A DNA stretch of 64,000 bases from JBBRGK01 sp036741355 (GTDB taxonomy: Bacteria; Chloroflexota; Dehalococcoidia; CAUJGQ01). Position 1 is the stretch's first letter, and each line of letters opens with the position of its first letter. The notes beneath the pieces were generated by a model. It saw only the letters and a program-made list of their open reading frames with translations. It did not search any database and had not been told where the DNA came from. The DNA lies in NCBI GenBank assembly GCA_036741355.1, contig DAINSK010000017.1:4504-68503 (forward strand). Direction: 5' to 3'. Positions 1 to 8,324 of this stretch are shown one piece after another. Position numbers and translations under genes: made by a program.

Positions 1-2
1 GC

Positions 3-677
3 AACGGCCGCTGGGCCCAGCGCCGCGGCCTCAGCCGCAAAGCCGGTCACGAAGCGGGCGCCGAGAATATCCGGCGCGTGATCCGCCATTTCGGCGAGAT
101 CGGCGTCCCCTGCCTTACCCTTTATGCATTTTCCACCGAAAACTGGGGCCGGCCGAAACAGGAGGTAGGCTGGCTTATGCGCATTCTCGGCCGCGTGATC
201 CGGCGCGAAATCAGCGAGCTGCACGATAAAGGCGTCCGGTTGCGCCACCTCGGCCGCCTCGAAGTTCTGTCCCCACAGCTCCAGCGGCAGGTACGCGACG
301 CCGAAGAGTTGACGGTGAACAACACCCGGATGACCGTGTGCGTCGCCTTCAACTACGGCGGTCGTGCCGAAATCGTCGACGCGGTTCGCAGCATCGTCGC
401 CGAGGGTATACCGGCTGAATCGATCGATGAGGAGACGATCGCTTCGCACCTCTACGCGGCGCGAGTGCCGGAACCGGATCTCATCATCCGCACCGCCGGG
501 GAGATGCGGCTCTCAAACTTCCTGATTTGGCAGAGCGCCTACTCCGAGTATTACGTCACCGAGGCGTGCTGGCCGGACTTCGACGAGGCCGAGATCGACC
601 GTGCCATGGCCGAATTCGGGCACCGCCAGCGTCGCTTTGGACGGGTCCCCGGCCAGGACGCGAGCCGGCAGGACTGA
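3..677 (+). CDS. uppS: Isoprenyl (undecaprenyl diphosphate) synthase, 5' end cut by window
   Basis: Cis-prenyltransferase that condenses isopentenyl diphosphate with farnesyl diphosphate to make the undecaprenyl carrier for cell-wall synthesis. The frame is open from base 3 and begins with NGRWAQRRG, the part of the family's DGNGRWA substrate-binding motif that survives the window edge, so roughly 25-30 N-terminal residues are missing. The internal GTG at 78 is not the start. Further signatures are FSTENWGRP, FNYGGRAEIVDA and, near the C-terminus, RTAGEMRLSNFLIWQSAYSE. It heads an operon with cdsA, dxr and rseP, a common bacterial order. The identification is firm; only the true start is unseen. 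Confidence 0.95.
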   Translation, partial: NGRWAQRRGLSRKAGHEAGAENIRRVIRHFGEIGVPCLTLYAFSTENWGRPKQEVGWLMRILGRVIRREISELHDKGVRLRHLGRLEVLSPQLQRQVRDAEELTVNNTRMTVCVAFNYGGRAEIVDAVRSIVAEGIPAESIDEETIASHLYAARVPEPDLIIRTAGEMRLSNFLIWQSAYSEYYVTEACWPDFDEAEIDRAMAEFGHRQRRFGRVPGQDASRQD

Positions 678-682
678 CCGCC

Positions 683-1480
683 GTGCTGCGTCAGCGGCTG
701 GCGACCGCCGCCGTGGGCCTGCCCGTTCTGATCGCCGTCGTGCTGATCGGCGGCCCGCCATTTGCGGTCGTCCTCGCCATTTTCGTATTCGCCGCCTGCC
801 TCGAGCTCTGCCAGGCAGCCGGTTTCGACCCGCGCCGGCCCGAGTCGCTGCTCGCGGCAACGCTTGGAGCCGGGCTGGTCCCTGCGACGTATGCACACGC
901 CGACGCACAGTCGGGCCTGCTTGTGGCAGCGGTGATCCTTCCGCTGCTTGCAGCCGTCATCCGCGCCGATGTCGATCCCAGACCGGTCCTGCCCGCTTGG
1001 CTCGTGCTGCCGGCGGCGGTCCTCTATGCCGGCTTCCTCGGCCATTACCTGCTACTCGTTCGGCGGTTTCCCCACGGATTGCAGTGGACCTTGCTGCTCA
1101 TGCTCGGTACCTTTGCCACCGACACCGGCGCCTACGCGGTCGGCCGCCTCTTTGGCCGCCACAAGCTGGCGCCGCGGATAAGCCCGGCCAAAACGGTCGA
1201 AGGAGCGATCGGCGGGCTGCTTGCCGCCGTAATCGCGGTCGTCGCGCTCGACTACCTGCTCGACCTGCCGCACAACCCGCCGCTGATAGCGCTGTTGGGA
1301 GCGCTGGTTGGCGTGGCGGCGCAGCTCGGTGACCTTTCCGAATCGGCGGTCAAGCGTCGCTTTGGCGTTAAGGATATGGGCCGGATCTTCCCCGGACACG
1401 GGGGGGTGCTGGATCGGTTGGACAGCCTGCTCTTCGTCGCACCCGTGATATACTTTTTCGCACGATGGCTGATAATCTGA
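683..1480 (+). CDS. cdsA: Phosphatidate cytidylyltransferase
   Basis: Integral membrane enzyme making CDP-diacylglycerol from phosphatidate and CTP for phospholipid synthesis. About 265 residues with multiple hydrophobic segments. The C-terminus carries the CDS family signature SAVKRRFGVKDMGRIFPG followed by HGGVLDRLDS, which holds the metal-binding aspartate. I chose the GTG at 683, five bases after the uppS stop, because the frame is open further upstream only inside uppS and the protein then starts VLRQRLATAAVGLPVL with the first helix. Its 3' end overlaps dxr by 16 nt, implying coupled translation. Confidence 0.93.
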   Translation: MLRQRLATAAVGLPVLIAVVLIGGPPFAVVLAIFVFAACLELCQAAGFDPRRPESLLAATLGAGLVPATYAHADAQSGLLVAAVILPLLAAVIRADVDPRPVLPAWLVLPAAVLYAGFLGHYLLLVRRFPHGLQWTLLLMLGTFATDTGAYAVGRLFGRHKLAPRISPAKTVEGAIGGLLAAVIAVVALDYLLDLPHNPPLIALLGALVGVAAQLGDLSESAVKRRFGVKDMGRIFPGHGGVLDRLDSLLFVAPVIYFFARWLII

Positions 1481-2646
1481 CGGGCGTCGCGATCCTCGGC
1501 TCTACGGGCTCGGTCGGAACGCAGGCGCTCGACGTCCTTTCTGGACTTCGCCATCGCTTCCGCGTCGTCGGCTTGGCTGCCGGTCGAAACGTCGAACTCT
1601 TCGACCAGCAGGTACGCCAATGGCGGCCTTCGCTGATCTCCTGCAGCGAACCGGCGGACCGTTCAAGGATTCAATCAGACGCCGCGGAGTGGGCGTCGCT
1701 CGAAGAGATCGTCACCCACCCCGACGTCGACGTCGTCTTGATCGCAACGACCGGTAAAGCCGGGCTCGGACCTACGCTGTCGGCGTTGGGTTCAGGCAAG
1801 GCAGTAGCGCTCGCGAACAAAGAAGTGCTGGTCATGGCGGGCGAGCTGATTCGCGCGGCAGTAGACGCCGGCTCCGGCAGCCTTCGGCCGGTAGACAGCG
1901 AGCATAGCGCCATCTGGCAGTGCCTCTGGGGGGAACTGCCGGAATACGTCAGCCGGCTGATCCTGACCGCGTCAGGAGGCGCTTTCCGCGACCGCACCGT
2001 TGAAGAACTGGCCGGAGTCACACCGTCGGAGGCGCTGCACCACCCAACCTGGAGCATGGGGAGGAAGATCACCGTCGATTCGGCTACCCTTCTCAACAAG
2101 GGAATGGAGATGATCGAGGCCCGCTGGCTCTTCGACATCCCGTTGGACCGGATCGACGTGCTCATGCACCGTGAGAGCATCGTCCATTCGCTCGTGCAGT
2201 TCACCGACGGCTCGGTCAAGGCGCAGTTGGGCGTCCCGGACATGCGCCTGCCGATTCAGTGTAGCCTTACCTATCCGGAAAGGCTGCCGGTACAGCGTTC
2301 GCAGGCCCTGGATCTTGGGGCAATCGGGACGCTGCACTTCGCGGAGCCGAATTTCGATCGGCTGCCATGCCTGCGTCTCGCGATCGACGCCGGCAAACGC
2401 GGCGGCACCTATCCAGCCGTCATGGCAGCGGCCGATGAGACTGCAGTCGAGCAGTTCCTCGGCGGCCGCATCGGCTTTATGGATATTCCACGGGTGATTG
2501 AAGCGACGTTAAACGCTCACAATGGAACCGCATCGCCGGACCTGCCGGCGATCCTGGACGCCGACCGCTGGGCACGTGACTACGCTTTGGCAACGTCGGC
2601 ATCATCGCAATGGAGCGGCGCGGCGCTGCCTGCTACCGCTTCCTGA
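1465..2646 (+). CDS. dxr: 1-deoxy-D-xylulose 5-phosphate reductoisomerase
   Basis: NADPH-dependent enzyme of the non-mevalonate isoprenoid pathway, converting DXP to MEP; it feeds the prenyl diphosphates used by uppS. The 393-residue protein has the N-terminal nucleotide motif GSTGSVGTQ, ALANKEVLVMAGE, the metal and substrate loop DSEHSAIWQ, LTASGGAFRD, HPTWSMGRKITVDSATL and KGMEMIEA, all expected for full-length Dxr. The start ATG lies inside the end of cdsA. Its presence shows that the organism uses the MEP route. Confidence 0.96.
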   Translation: MADNLTGVAILGSTGSVGTQALDVLSGLRHRFRVVGLAAGRNVELFDQQVRQWRPSLISCSEPADRSRIQSDAAEWASLEEIVTHPDVDVVLIATTGKAGLGPTLSALGSGKAVALANKEVLVMAGELIRAAVDAGSGSLRPVDSEHSAIWQCLWGELPEYVSRLILTASGGAFRDRTVEELAGVTPSEALHHPTWSMGRKITVDSATLLNKGMEMIEARWLFDIPLDRIDVLMHRESIVHSLVQFTDGSVKAQLGVPDMRLPIQCSLTYPERLPVQRSQALDLGAIGTLHFAEPNFDRLPCLRLAIDAGKRGGTYPAVMAAADETAVEQFLGGRIGFMDIPRVIEATLNAHNGTASPDLPAILDADRWARDYALATSASSQWSGAALPATAS

Positions 2647-2679
2647 GCCCATTTCTAAACAGTCAAGGTATCGACCTTC

Positions 2680-3849
2680 ATGAGCGATCTTTTCCGGTCC
2701 GTCGTACCGTTCGTTGCAATCCTCGTCGCGCTCGTCATCATCCACGAGCTTGGCCACTTCGTCACCGCAAAGCTCGCAGGGGTGAAGGTGCTGGAGTTCG
2801 GCATCGGCTACCCGCCACGCTTGTGGGGTAAGAAGTTCGGCGAGACCGAGTACACGATCAACGCGCTACCCCTTGGTGGCTTCGTGCGCATGTTGGGTGA
2901 AACCGACGCCCACGAGGCCGACCCCGACGAGACGGGCGAGCGGGCCGGCGTGATGAACACGGCCGCGACCCAGCGTAGTGCCGAAGCAGATCCGCGTACG
3001 CTGGCCGCAAAGCCGGCGGGAATCCGCATCCTGGTGATGGCAGCCGGCGTGATCATGAACGCGATCCTGCCGATCATCCTCTTCAGCGTAAATTTCATGG
3101 TCCCCCAGAATGTCCTGGTCGGTCAGGCGACGATCGAGCACGTATCTCCGAACACGCCGGCGGCCGCCGCAGGACTGCAGTCAAAGGACGTCATCCTGAA
3201 GGTCAACGGCCACACGATCCAGAACACCCTCGACGTGCGCAAGTGGATCGACATCTATCAGGGCTCCACGATGGATTGGGAGATAAAGCGCGGCCGCGAC
3301 ATCAAGCAGGTCCACGTGTACGCCCGCTGGGCGGTGCCGACCGAGAAACAGGCCGACGGCTCTACGGTCAGGCAGGGACCGACCGGCATACGGCTGGACC
3401 AGGTTGGAGATTTCACTGAGAAACAGTCGCACCCGATCTGGGAAGCGGTTCCGCTCGGCGCCCGTGAGACGTATTTCACGCTGGTGCTCGTGAAAAATCA
3501 GATCATCAGCTGGTTCGCATCGAAAACGGCGCCGCAGGTCCAGGGTCCCGTCGGGATCGCCCAGGTGACAGGTCAGATCGTGAAGGAGAATGGCTGGACG
3601 GCGCTCATCCAGCTTGCCGCCCTGCTCAGCATCAACCTGGCTGTAGTGAATATTCTGCCGCTGCCTATGCTCGACGGCGGTCGCATCTTCTTCGTGTTGA
3701 TCGAGATCCTGCGGCGCGGCAAACGCATCGCACCCGAAAAAGAGGCGCTCGTGCACCTTGTCGGCTTTGCGCTGCTAATCAGTGCCGTCGTCGTGATCAG
3801 TTACTTTGATATCCTGCGTATCGTCCGCGGCGAGAGCCTGGTGAAGTAA
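2680..3849 (+). CDS. rseP: RIP-type site-2 zinc metalloprotease (RseP/MmpA family)
   Basis: Intramembrane protease that cleaves membrane-spanning substrates such as anti-sigma factors or signal-peptide remnants. 389 residues: the first transmembrane helix contains the zinc motif HELGH at residues 22-26, a PDZ domain lies near residues 145-220 (ending in an IKRGRD turn), and the third zinc ligand sits in MLDGGRIFF near residue 330 of a C-terminal helix. The uppS-cdsA-dxr-rseP order is classical. No partner anti-sigma factor is adjacent, so the substrate is unknown. Confidence 0.94.
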   Translation: MSDLFRSVVPFVAILVALVIIHELGHFVTAKLAGVKVLEFGIGYPPRLWGKKFGETEYTINALPLGGFVRMLGETDAHEADPDETGERAGVMNTAATQRSAEADPRTLAAKPAGIRILVMAAGVIMNAILPIILFSVNFMVPQNVLVGQATIEHVSPNTPAAAAGLQSKDVILKVNGHTIQNTLDVRKWIDIYQGSTMDWEIKRGRDIKQVHVYARWAVPTEKQADGSTVRQGPTGIRLDQVGDFTEKQSHPIWEAVPLGARETYFTLVLVKNQIISWFASKTAPQVQGPVGIAQVTGQIVKENGWTALIQLAALLSINLAVVNILPLPMLDGGRIFFVLIEILRRGKRIAPEKEALVHLVGFALLISAVVVISYFDILRIVRGESLVK

Positions 3850-3881
3850 ACGGCCGCGCTCCCGAGAAGATGGAGTTCAGC

Positions 3882-3974
3882 ATGGTCGTCACTGCAAAAA
3901 CGTACAAGCACGGTATCGTCGAACTGTACGCTCTCCCGGGCGTCTCCATAGACTTCGATGCGCTGTTTGATTGA
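3882..3974 (+). CDS. 30-codon ORF, probable N-terminal part of the following membrane protein
   Basis: ATG at 3882 is preceded by GGAG at 3872-3875 with good spacing and reads 30 residues (starts MVVTAKTYKHGIVELYA, ends FDALFD) to a TGA at 3972. The same frame continues without another stop as RRRRLLVAVAPLFFG into the gene at 3993-4262, 37 codons downstream of the ATG. I think the two are one cytoplasmic-tail-plus-membrane protein of about 126 residues interrupted by TGA. A genuine 30-residue peptide is the alternative. No family recognised. Confidence 0.45.
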   Translation: MVVTAKTYKHGIVELYALPGVSIDFDALFD

Positions 3975-3992
3975 CGCCGTCGCCGGCTGCTC

Positions 3993-4262
3993 GTGGCTGT
4001 AGCGCCGCTTTTTTTCGGTCTGCTGATGATCCTCTGGCTCGCGCTGGGGCTGGCGGGCTGGACTGCCGTATCGTACCGCTTCCCGCTCAGCACGAGTTTC
4101 ACCTCCCTGGGAGCCGCGCTGATGACGGCCGTGGCCGGCGGCGCGCTGCCCGCGCTGCTTGGCTGGCGCACGCTTCCGGGGCTGATTTCCGGTCTTGTAT
4201 TGGCGTTGGTGGGATCAACTGCGGCAGCATGGCAGACTGTGACACGTACGCGCCGACGATAA
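3993..4262 (+). CDS. Small hydrophobic membrane protein
   Basis: 89 residues from a GTG start, with about three hydrophobic stretches (residues 3-26, 36-52 and 62-80) and a basic C-terminal tail TRTRRR. No ribosome site lies close to the GTG, which supports translation from the upstream ATG at 3882 with the intervening TGA read through or arisen by mutation. The four arginines just before the first helix fit a positive-inside topology. It lies between rseP and a TIM-barrel isomerase gene. Function not recognised. Confidence 0.5.
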   Translation: MAVAPLFFGLLMILWLALGLAGWTAVSYRFPLSTSFTSLGAALMTAVAGGALPALLGWRTLPGLISGLVLALVGSTAAAWQTVTRTRRR

Positions 4263-4296
4263 GGTGCTTACACGAATCCTCTGGAGTATCAGAGAT

Positions 4297-5253
4297 ATGG
4301 CCGTCTCGGTCGCCCTCTCAACCATGTGGGCGCAACAGTCACGCTTCGACACAGACATGATCGCGTTCGCTGAAATCGCGAAGGTGGCCGGCTACTCGCA
4401 CATCGAGGTCAGCCACGCAACCGACGAGCTGGGGCTGCGTGCGCTCATGGACCAATCGCCCTTGCCGATCAGCAGCCTGCACGCCCCAACGCCGCGCGAA
4501 CGCACGCCAAACGGCCGTTGGAACACCGATCTCAATCTCGCGGCACAGGACGAGTCAGAGCGTCAGGCGGCGATCGACGCGACGCTTCGCACCATCGACC
4601 TGGCCGCGGAAGCCGGTGCCGGCAGCGTCGTCGTCCACCTGGGTGGAGTGAGTGCAGCGGGGGTTCGCGGCGATGGCGCCCTGCGACGGCTATACGACGC
4701 CGGCAAGATCCAGTCCGACGAGGCTGAGGCCGAACGGCGATCGGCGCGCGAGGAGCGAGCAGCCCGCGCCGGCACCGCGTTCTCCGCCGCCCAGCTCAGC
4801 CTGGATACACTGGCCGATCGTGCTCGCCAGAGGAAGGTCCGCATCGGGCTCGAGTGCCGTATGTGGTACCACGAAATCCCGTTGCCGGACGAAGCGGAGC
4901 GGCTACTCGCGTTCTTTGATGCAAGCGTCGTTGGCTACTGGCACGATGTCGGCCACGCCGAAATCCTGGACAGGATCGGGTTGGTGCCGCTCGAGGAGTG
5001 GTTCCAGCGGCTGGGATCGCGCCTGATCGGTTGCCATCTTCATGACATGAATGGAATCGTCGACCACCGCGCCCCCGGCACCGGAGACGTGGACTGGTCG
5101 CGAATTGCCACTGCGGTCTCTGGCACGAAGGTGCGCACACTCGAGATCAACCAAAATCAGCCTCAGGAATCGCTCGCCACCGCGCTTGCCTTGCTACGGC
5201 GCGAGGGTGTCGTTCCCGACGGTATGGCGACCGGCGTCTCGCCCGGCCGCTGA
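4297..5253 (+). CDS. Sugar phosphate isomerase/epimerase-like TIM-barrel protein
   Basis: 318 residues of the xylose isomerase-like/AP endonuclease 2 superfamily, divalent-metal TIM barrels acting on sugars, inositols or related compounds. Strand-end motifs are visible in order: GYSHIEVSH, ISSLHAP, SVVVHLGG, IGLECR, VGYWHDVGHAEI, LIGCHLHDMNG and VRTLEINQ, supplying the Glu, His and Asp metal ligands. I took the ATG at 4297 with GGAG at 4283-4286 rather than an upstream GTG. The substrate cannot be read from sequence. Confidence 0.8.
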   Translation: MAVSVALSTMWAQQSRFDTDMIAFAEIAKVAGYSHIEVSHATDELGLRALMDQSPLPISSLHAPTPRERTPNGRWNTDLNLAAQDESERQAAIDATLRTIDLAAEAGAGSVVVHLGGVSAAGVRGDGALRRLYDAGKIQSDEAEAERRSAREERAARAGTAFSAAQLSLDTLADRARQRKVRIGLECRMWYHEIPLPDEAERLLAFFDASVVGYWHDVGHAEILDRIGLVPLEEWFQRLGSRLIGCHLHDMNGIVDHRAPGTGDVDWSRIATAVSGTKVRTLEINQNQPQESLATALALLRREGVVPDGMATGVSPGR

Positions 5254-5311
5254 ACTTTCTGCGGTATCTCACACGATACTGAACGGTCTTTCGCGCGGGA
5301 GGCGCCGAGCC

Positions 5312-6514
5312 ATGAGCTACCTGATTCACCTCGAATGCCCAAAATGCCGTGAGAAGCGATCGCCAGCTGAGGTCGTGAACCTGTGCTCATGCGGGTCGCC
5401 CATGCTGGCGCGCTATGACCTGGAGCGTTTAGCCGCAAAGACGCCTCGCGAAGCGCTCAGGGGGCGAGAGGCGACGATGTGGCGCTACCGTGAGCTGATG
5501 CCGGTCGAAGATCCGGCCAACATCGTCTCGTTAGGCGAAGGTTTTACACCCGTGCTCCGCCTGGCACGCGCGGGCGAGCGCTACGGCTTTGGTGAGCTCT
5601 GGATGAAGGACGAAGGGCTTAACCCTACCGGCAGCTTCAAGGCGCGCGGTGCGTCTGCCGGCGTTTCGCGGGCCAAAGAGCTCGGCATTACGGACATCGC
5701 GATGCCCACGGCAGGCAACGCAGGCGGGGCGTGGGCCGCTTACGGGGCGCGCGCGGGCATGGTGACGCGCATCGTCATGCCGGCCGACGCCCCCGAAATC
5801 AACCAGAAAGAAGCGTGGGCGTGTGGCGCGGAGGTCTATCTCGTGCGCGGCCTCATCTCCGATGCCGGACGTATCGTCGGCCGGGCGGTGCAACGCTACG
5901 GCTGGTTCGACGCCTCGACGCTGAAGGAGCCCTACCGCATCGAAGGCAAGAAGACGATGGGCTTCGAGCTGGCCGAGCAGTTCGACTGGCGTCCGCCCGA
6001 GGTCATCCTTTACCCGGCCGGCGGAGGTGTCGGCCTGATCGGCATCTGGAAAGCGTTCGACGAGCTACGGCAGATCGGCTGGATGGATGACCGCGTGCGC
6101 CCGCGGCTGGTGGCCGTCCAGGCTGAGGGCTGCATGCCGCTGGTTCAGGCGTACGAGGCGGGCCGAACCGAGTCCGACTTTTGGGAAGGCGCGAACACCA
6201 TCGCCGCCGGCATTCGCGTGCCGAAGGCGCTGGGCGACTTCCTCGTGCTGCAGGGGGTACGCGAGACCAACGGCGCCTGTGTCGCCGTCAGCGACGATCA
6301 GATAACGGCGATGGTCGGAGAGTTGGCATCGCTGGAAGGTACGTTGATCTGCCCGGAAGGTGCCGCGACGCTCGCGGCGGCGATCAAGATGAAAGAGAAC
6401 GGCCAGATCGGTCGCGACGAGCGCGTCCTGCTGCTCAACACCGGGAGTGGCCTCAAGTATCCCGACCTGCTCCACCCAGATCTGCCGGTGCTGAACGCCA
6501 CCGACGACATCTAA
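5312..6514 (+). CDS. thrC: Threonine synthase
   Basis: PLP enzyme converting O-phosphohomoserine to threonine. 400 residues. The N-terminus is a small zinc-ribbon (Cys9, Cys12, Cys25, Cys27) seen in one class of threonine synthases. The PLP lysine is Lys110 in NPTGSFKARG; the phosphate-binding loop PTAGNAGGAWAAYG and the late glycine-rich segment YPAGGGVGLIG follow. The start at 5312 follows GGGAGG at about 5298. It lies just after the isomerase-like gene. The lack of neighbouring hom/thrB leaves a small chance of a related PLP lyase. Confidence 0.88.
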   Translation: MSYLIHLECPKCREKRSPAEVVNLCSCGSPMLARYDLERLAAKTPREALRGREATMWRYRELMPVEDPANIVSLGEGFTPVLRLARAGERYGFGELWMKDEGLNPTGSFKARGASAGVSRAKELGITDIAMPTAGNAGGAWAAYGARAGMVTRIVMPADAPEINQKEAWACGAEVYLVRGLISDAGRIVGRAVQRYGWFDASTLKEPYRIEGKKTMGFELAEQFDWRPPEVILYPAGGGVGLIGIWKAFDELRQIGWMDDRVRPRLVAVQAEGCMPLVQAYEAGRTESDFWEGANTIAAGIRVPKALGDFLVLQGVRETNGACVAVSDDQITAMVGELASLEGTLICPEGAATLAAAIKMKENGQIGRDERVLLLNTGSGLKYPDLLHPDLPVLNATDDI

Positions 6515-6567
6515 TACGCCGCGGCCGTTTGCGCCGTCATACCAGGTCGAAACGTAAGCTGGAACGG

Positions 6568-7065
6568 CTACCCGGGAAACTCCCAGAGTCCACCGGACGG
6601 CTGATCAGGCGAGAGCCGCCACTGCGGTAGCGTAAATGTGGCGTCGACGTCCAGAAACGTCACTTCAACGCGCTTGCCGATTGCGACGTTCTCCTGTTTC
6701 TCTGGATTGAAGCTGGCGTCCACGAGGTTCATAACGATGCGCAACGCTTCGTCGGGCGTCGGCTCGCCGCGCTGCTCGTCGAGCTCGACGAGCACGATCG
6801 GATACGGCGCCCAGTCGCGGAAGCCCGGCTGAATCGCCTGGCAGACGATCTGGTAGCTGTAGATCGTCCCCTTGCCGCTGACCTGCTGCCAGTGCCACGC
6901 CATGCTCAGGCACCACGGGCACGATGGACCTGGCTCCCAGCGCAGCTTGCCGCAACCCTCGCACTGTTTTACGGCCAATCGGTTCTCGCGCGCCGCTTCG
7001 AAGTAGCCGCGGTGCTCGTTATCGTTCCCGGCTACAGAGAGGAGCATGCCTCGATATTCAGCCAT
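6568..7065 (-). CDS. DUF35 OB-fold acyl-CoA-associated protein with zinc ribbon
   Basis: 165 residues: an N-terminal rubredoxin-like zinc ribbon with Cys35, Cys38, Cys49 and Cys52 (QCEGCGK, SCPWC), then an OB-fold beginning GKGTIYSYQIV. DUF35 proteins act as partner subunits of thiolase-like enzymes, and in steroid side-chain catabolism the DUF35 part of ChsH2 is needed by the aldolase Ltp2. It starts 4 nt after the stop of the thiolase-like gene on the same strand, so the two are almost certainly cotranslated partners. Confidence 0.85.
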   Translation of the reverse strand: MAEYRGMLLSVAGNDNEHRGYFEAARENRLAVKQCEGCGKLRWEPGPSCPWCLSMAWHWQQVSGKGTIYSYQIVCQAIQPGFRDWAPYPIVLVELDEQRGEPTPDEALRIVMNLVDASFNPEKQENVAIGKRVEVTFLDVDATFTLPQWRLSPDQPSGGLWEFPG

Positions 7066-7069
7066 CGTC

Positions 7070-8287
7070 CTAGCCTCGCCTCATGATCAATGCGCTTCCC
7101 GTGGCAGGAGTCGCCCAGCCCATGTTCATCGAGATCTCCGGTTGCTTCACCTGCCGGCAATGGCCCTCGGAGTAATCGAAGCTGTGCTCGCCCTGAGCCG
7201 CGCCGGGGCAGTAGTCATCCGCCTGCCAGCGCAACTGCCGTGTGTTTTCGATGACGAGGTTCATTCCGTGTGTATAGGCCTCGCAGAGCTGACCGCCGCT
7301 GGTATTGTTCGGCCGGTCACTACCAAGTTGGAGCGCACCGCTCGCGACATACGAACCGCCCTCGCCCTTCTTACAGAAGCCGTAATCCTCCATTTGGAGC
7401 ATGGTCGTAAACGTGAACGCGTCGTAGCAGCCGGTCACGTCGATGTCCTTGTGCTCGACGTCCGCCATCTTGAAAACCATCGGCCCGGCGTAGTAACCGG
7501 CGACGCGCGTAATCGGCCCGTGAACGTAGTGCATATCCGGGCGCGGCTTGCTGACACGGCCGACCACGCCCAGGATGTGCGCCGGTCGCTGCCGCAGGTC
7601 ACGCGCCCGTTCGGCCGAGGTCACGATAACGCAGGTTGCGTTGTCGGTTTCCACGCAGCAGTCGAGCAGGTGCAGGGGTTTGGTGATCCAGCGTGAGTTG
7701 AGCACGTCGTCGATCTCCAGCCGCTGCTTGTACAGCGCTTTGGGATTGTTGCTCGCGTGCTTGCTGCCCACGACCTTGACGGCGGCCACCTGCTCGCTGG
7801 TTGTGCCGTACTCCATCATGTGGCGCATGAACGCGAACGAAAACATCTGACCGGCGCTCATCCATCCGTACGGCAAGCGCAGCAACTGGCTCTCCCGCGG
7901 TGCCGACTGCGTCCGCGAACCGGTGCCACCAATGCGTGTCTGCGTATACCCATTCATCGACCGCCAGATGGCGACGGTATGGCACATGCCGCCTTCGATC
8001 ACGCCACGGGCGATTCCGACAAGCGCCTCCGTGCTCGAGCCACCGCCGGAACAGTCCATAAAAAAGTTGGGGCGTATACCGAGGTCGTTCGCAACGGCCG
8101 GCGACGTGGTCGAGTCGTTTCCGTGGTAGCTCAGCAGGCCGTCGATCCCGTCGCTGCCGAGGCCGGAGTCCGTCATTGCGTTCCGGATCGCGGTCACAGC
8201 CATCTGGCGCGTGGTCATCCCCGAGTTGCGCGTATACGGCGTCTCCCCGACGCCGACGATGCAATACCGGTCGCGCATATCGCTCAT
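7070..8287 (-). CDS. Thiolase-fold protein lacking the nucleophilic cysteine (Ltp2/SCP-x-like)
   Basis: 405 residues of the SCP-2 thiolase superfamily, starting RYCIVGVGETPYTRNSG. Where acetyl-CoA acetyltransferases have the acylated cysteine (CASG), the aligned segment here is DCSGGGSSTEALVGIA, with glycine/serine at that position. YDAFTFTTMLQMEDYGF and NTSGGQLCEAYTHGMN keep the rest of the pocket, including the HGMN histidine. The absent cysteine and the DUF35 partner resemble Ltp2-type retro-aldolases rather than true thiolases (inference). ATG at 8287 is chosen for its AGGAGG site; a longer reading from 8476 lacks support. Confidence 0.83.
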   Translation of the reverse strand: MSDMRDRYCIVGVGETPYTRNSGMTTRQMAVTAIRNAMTDSGLGSDGIDGLLSYHGNDSTTSPAVANDLGIRPNFFMDCSGGGSSTEALVGIARGVIEGGMCHTVAIWRSMNGYTQTRIGGTGSRTQSAPRESQLLRLPYGWMSAGQMFSFAFMRHMMEYGTTSEQVAAVKVVGSKHASNNPKALYKQRLEIDDVLNSRWITKPLHLLDCCVETDNATCVIVTSAERARDLRQRPAHILGVVGRVSKPRPDMHYVHGPITRVAGYYAGPMVFKMADVEHKDIDVTGCYDAFTFTTMLQMEDYGFCKKGEGGSYVASGALQLGSDRPNNTSGGQLCEAYTHGMNLVIENTRQLRWQADDYCPGAAQGEHSFDYSEGHCRQVKQPEISMNMGWATPATGSALIMRRG

Positions 8288-8324
8288 ATTGATGGCCCTC
8301 CTCTGGCCCGTGGAACAGATCGGG

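Noticed and set aside
527..682. N-terminal extension of the cdsA frame into uppS
   Set aside because: The frame is open but its translation is arginine-rich and unlike the family; the first helix follows GTG 683.
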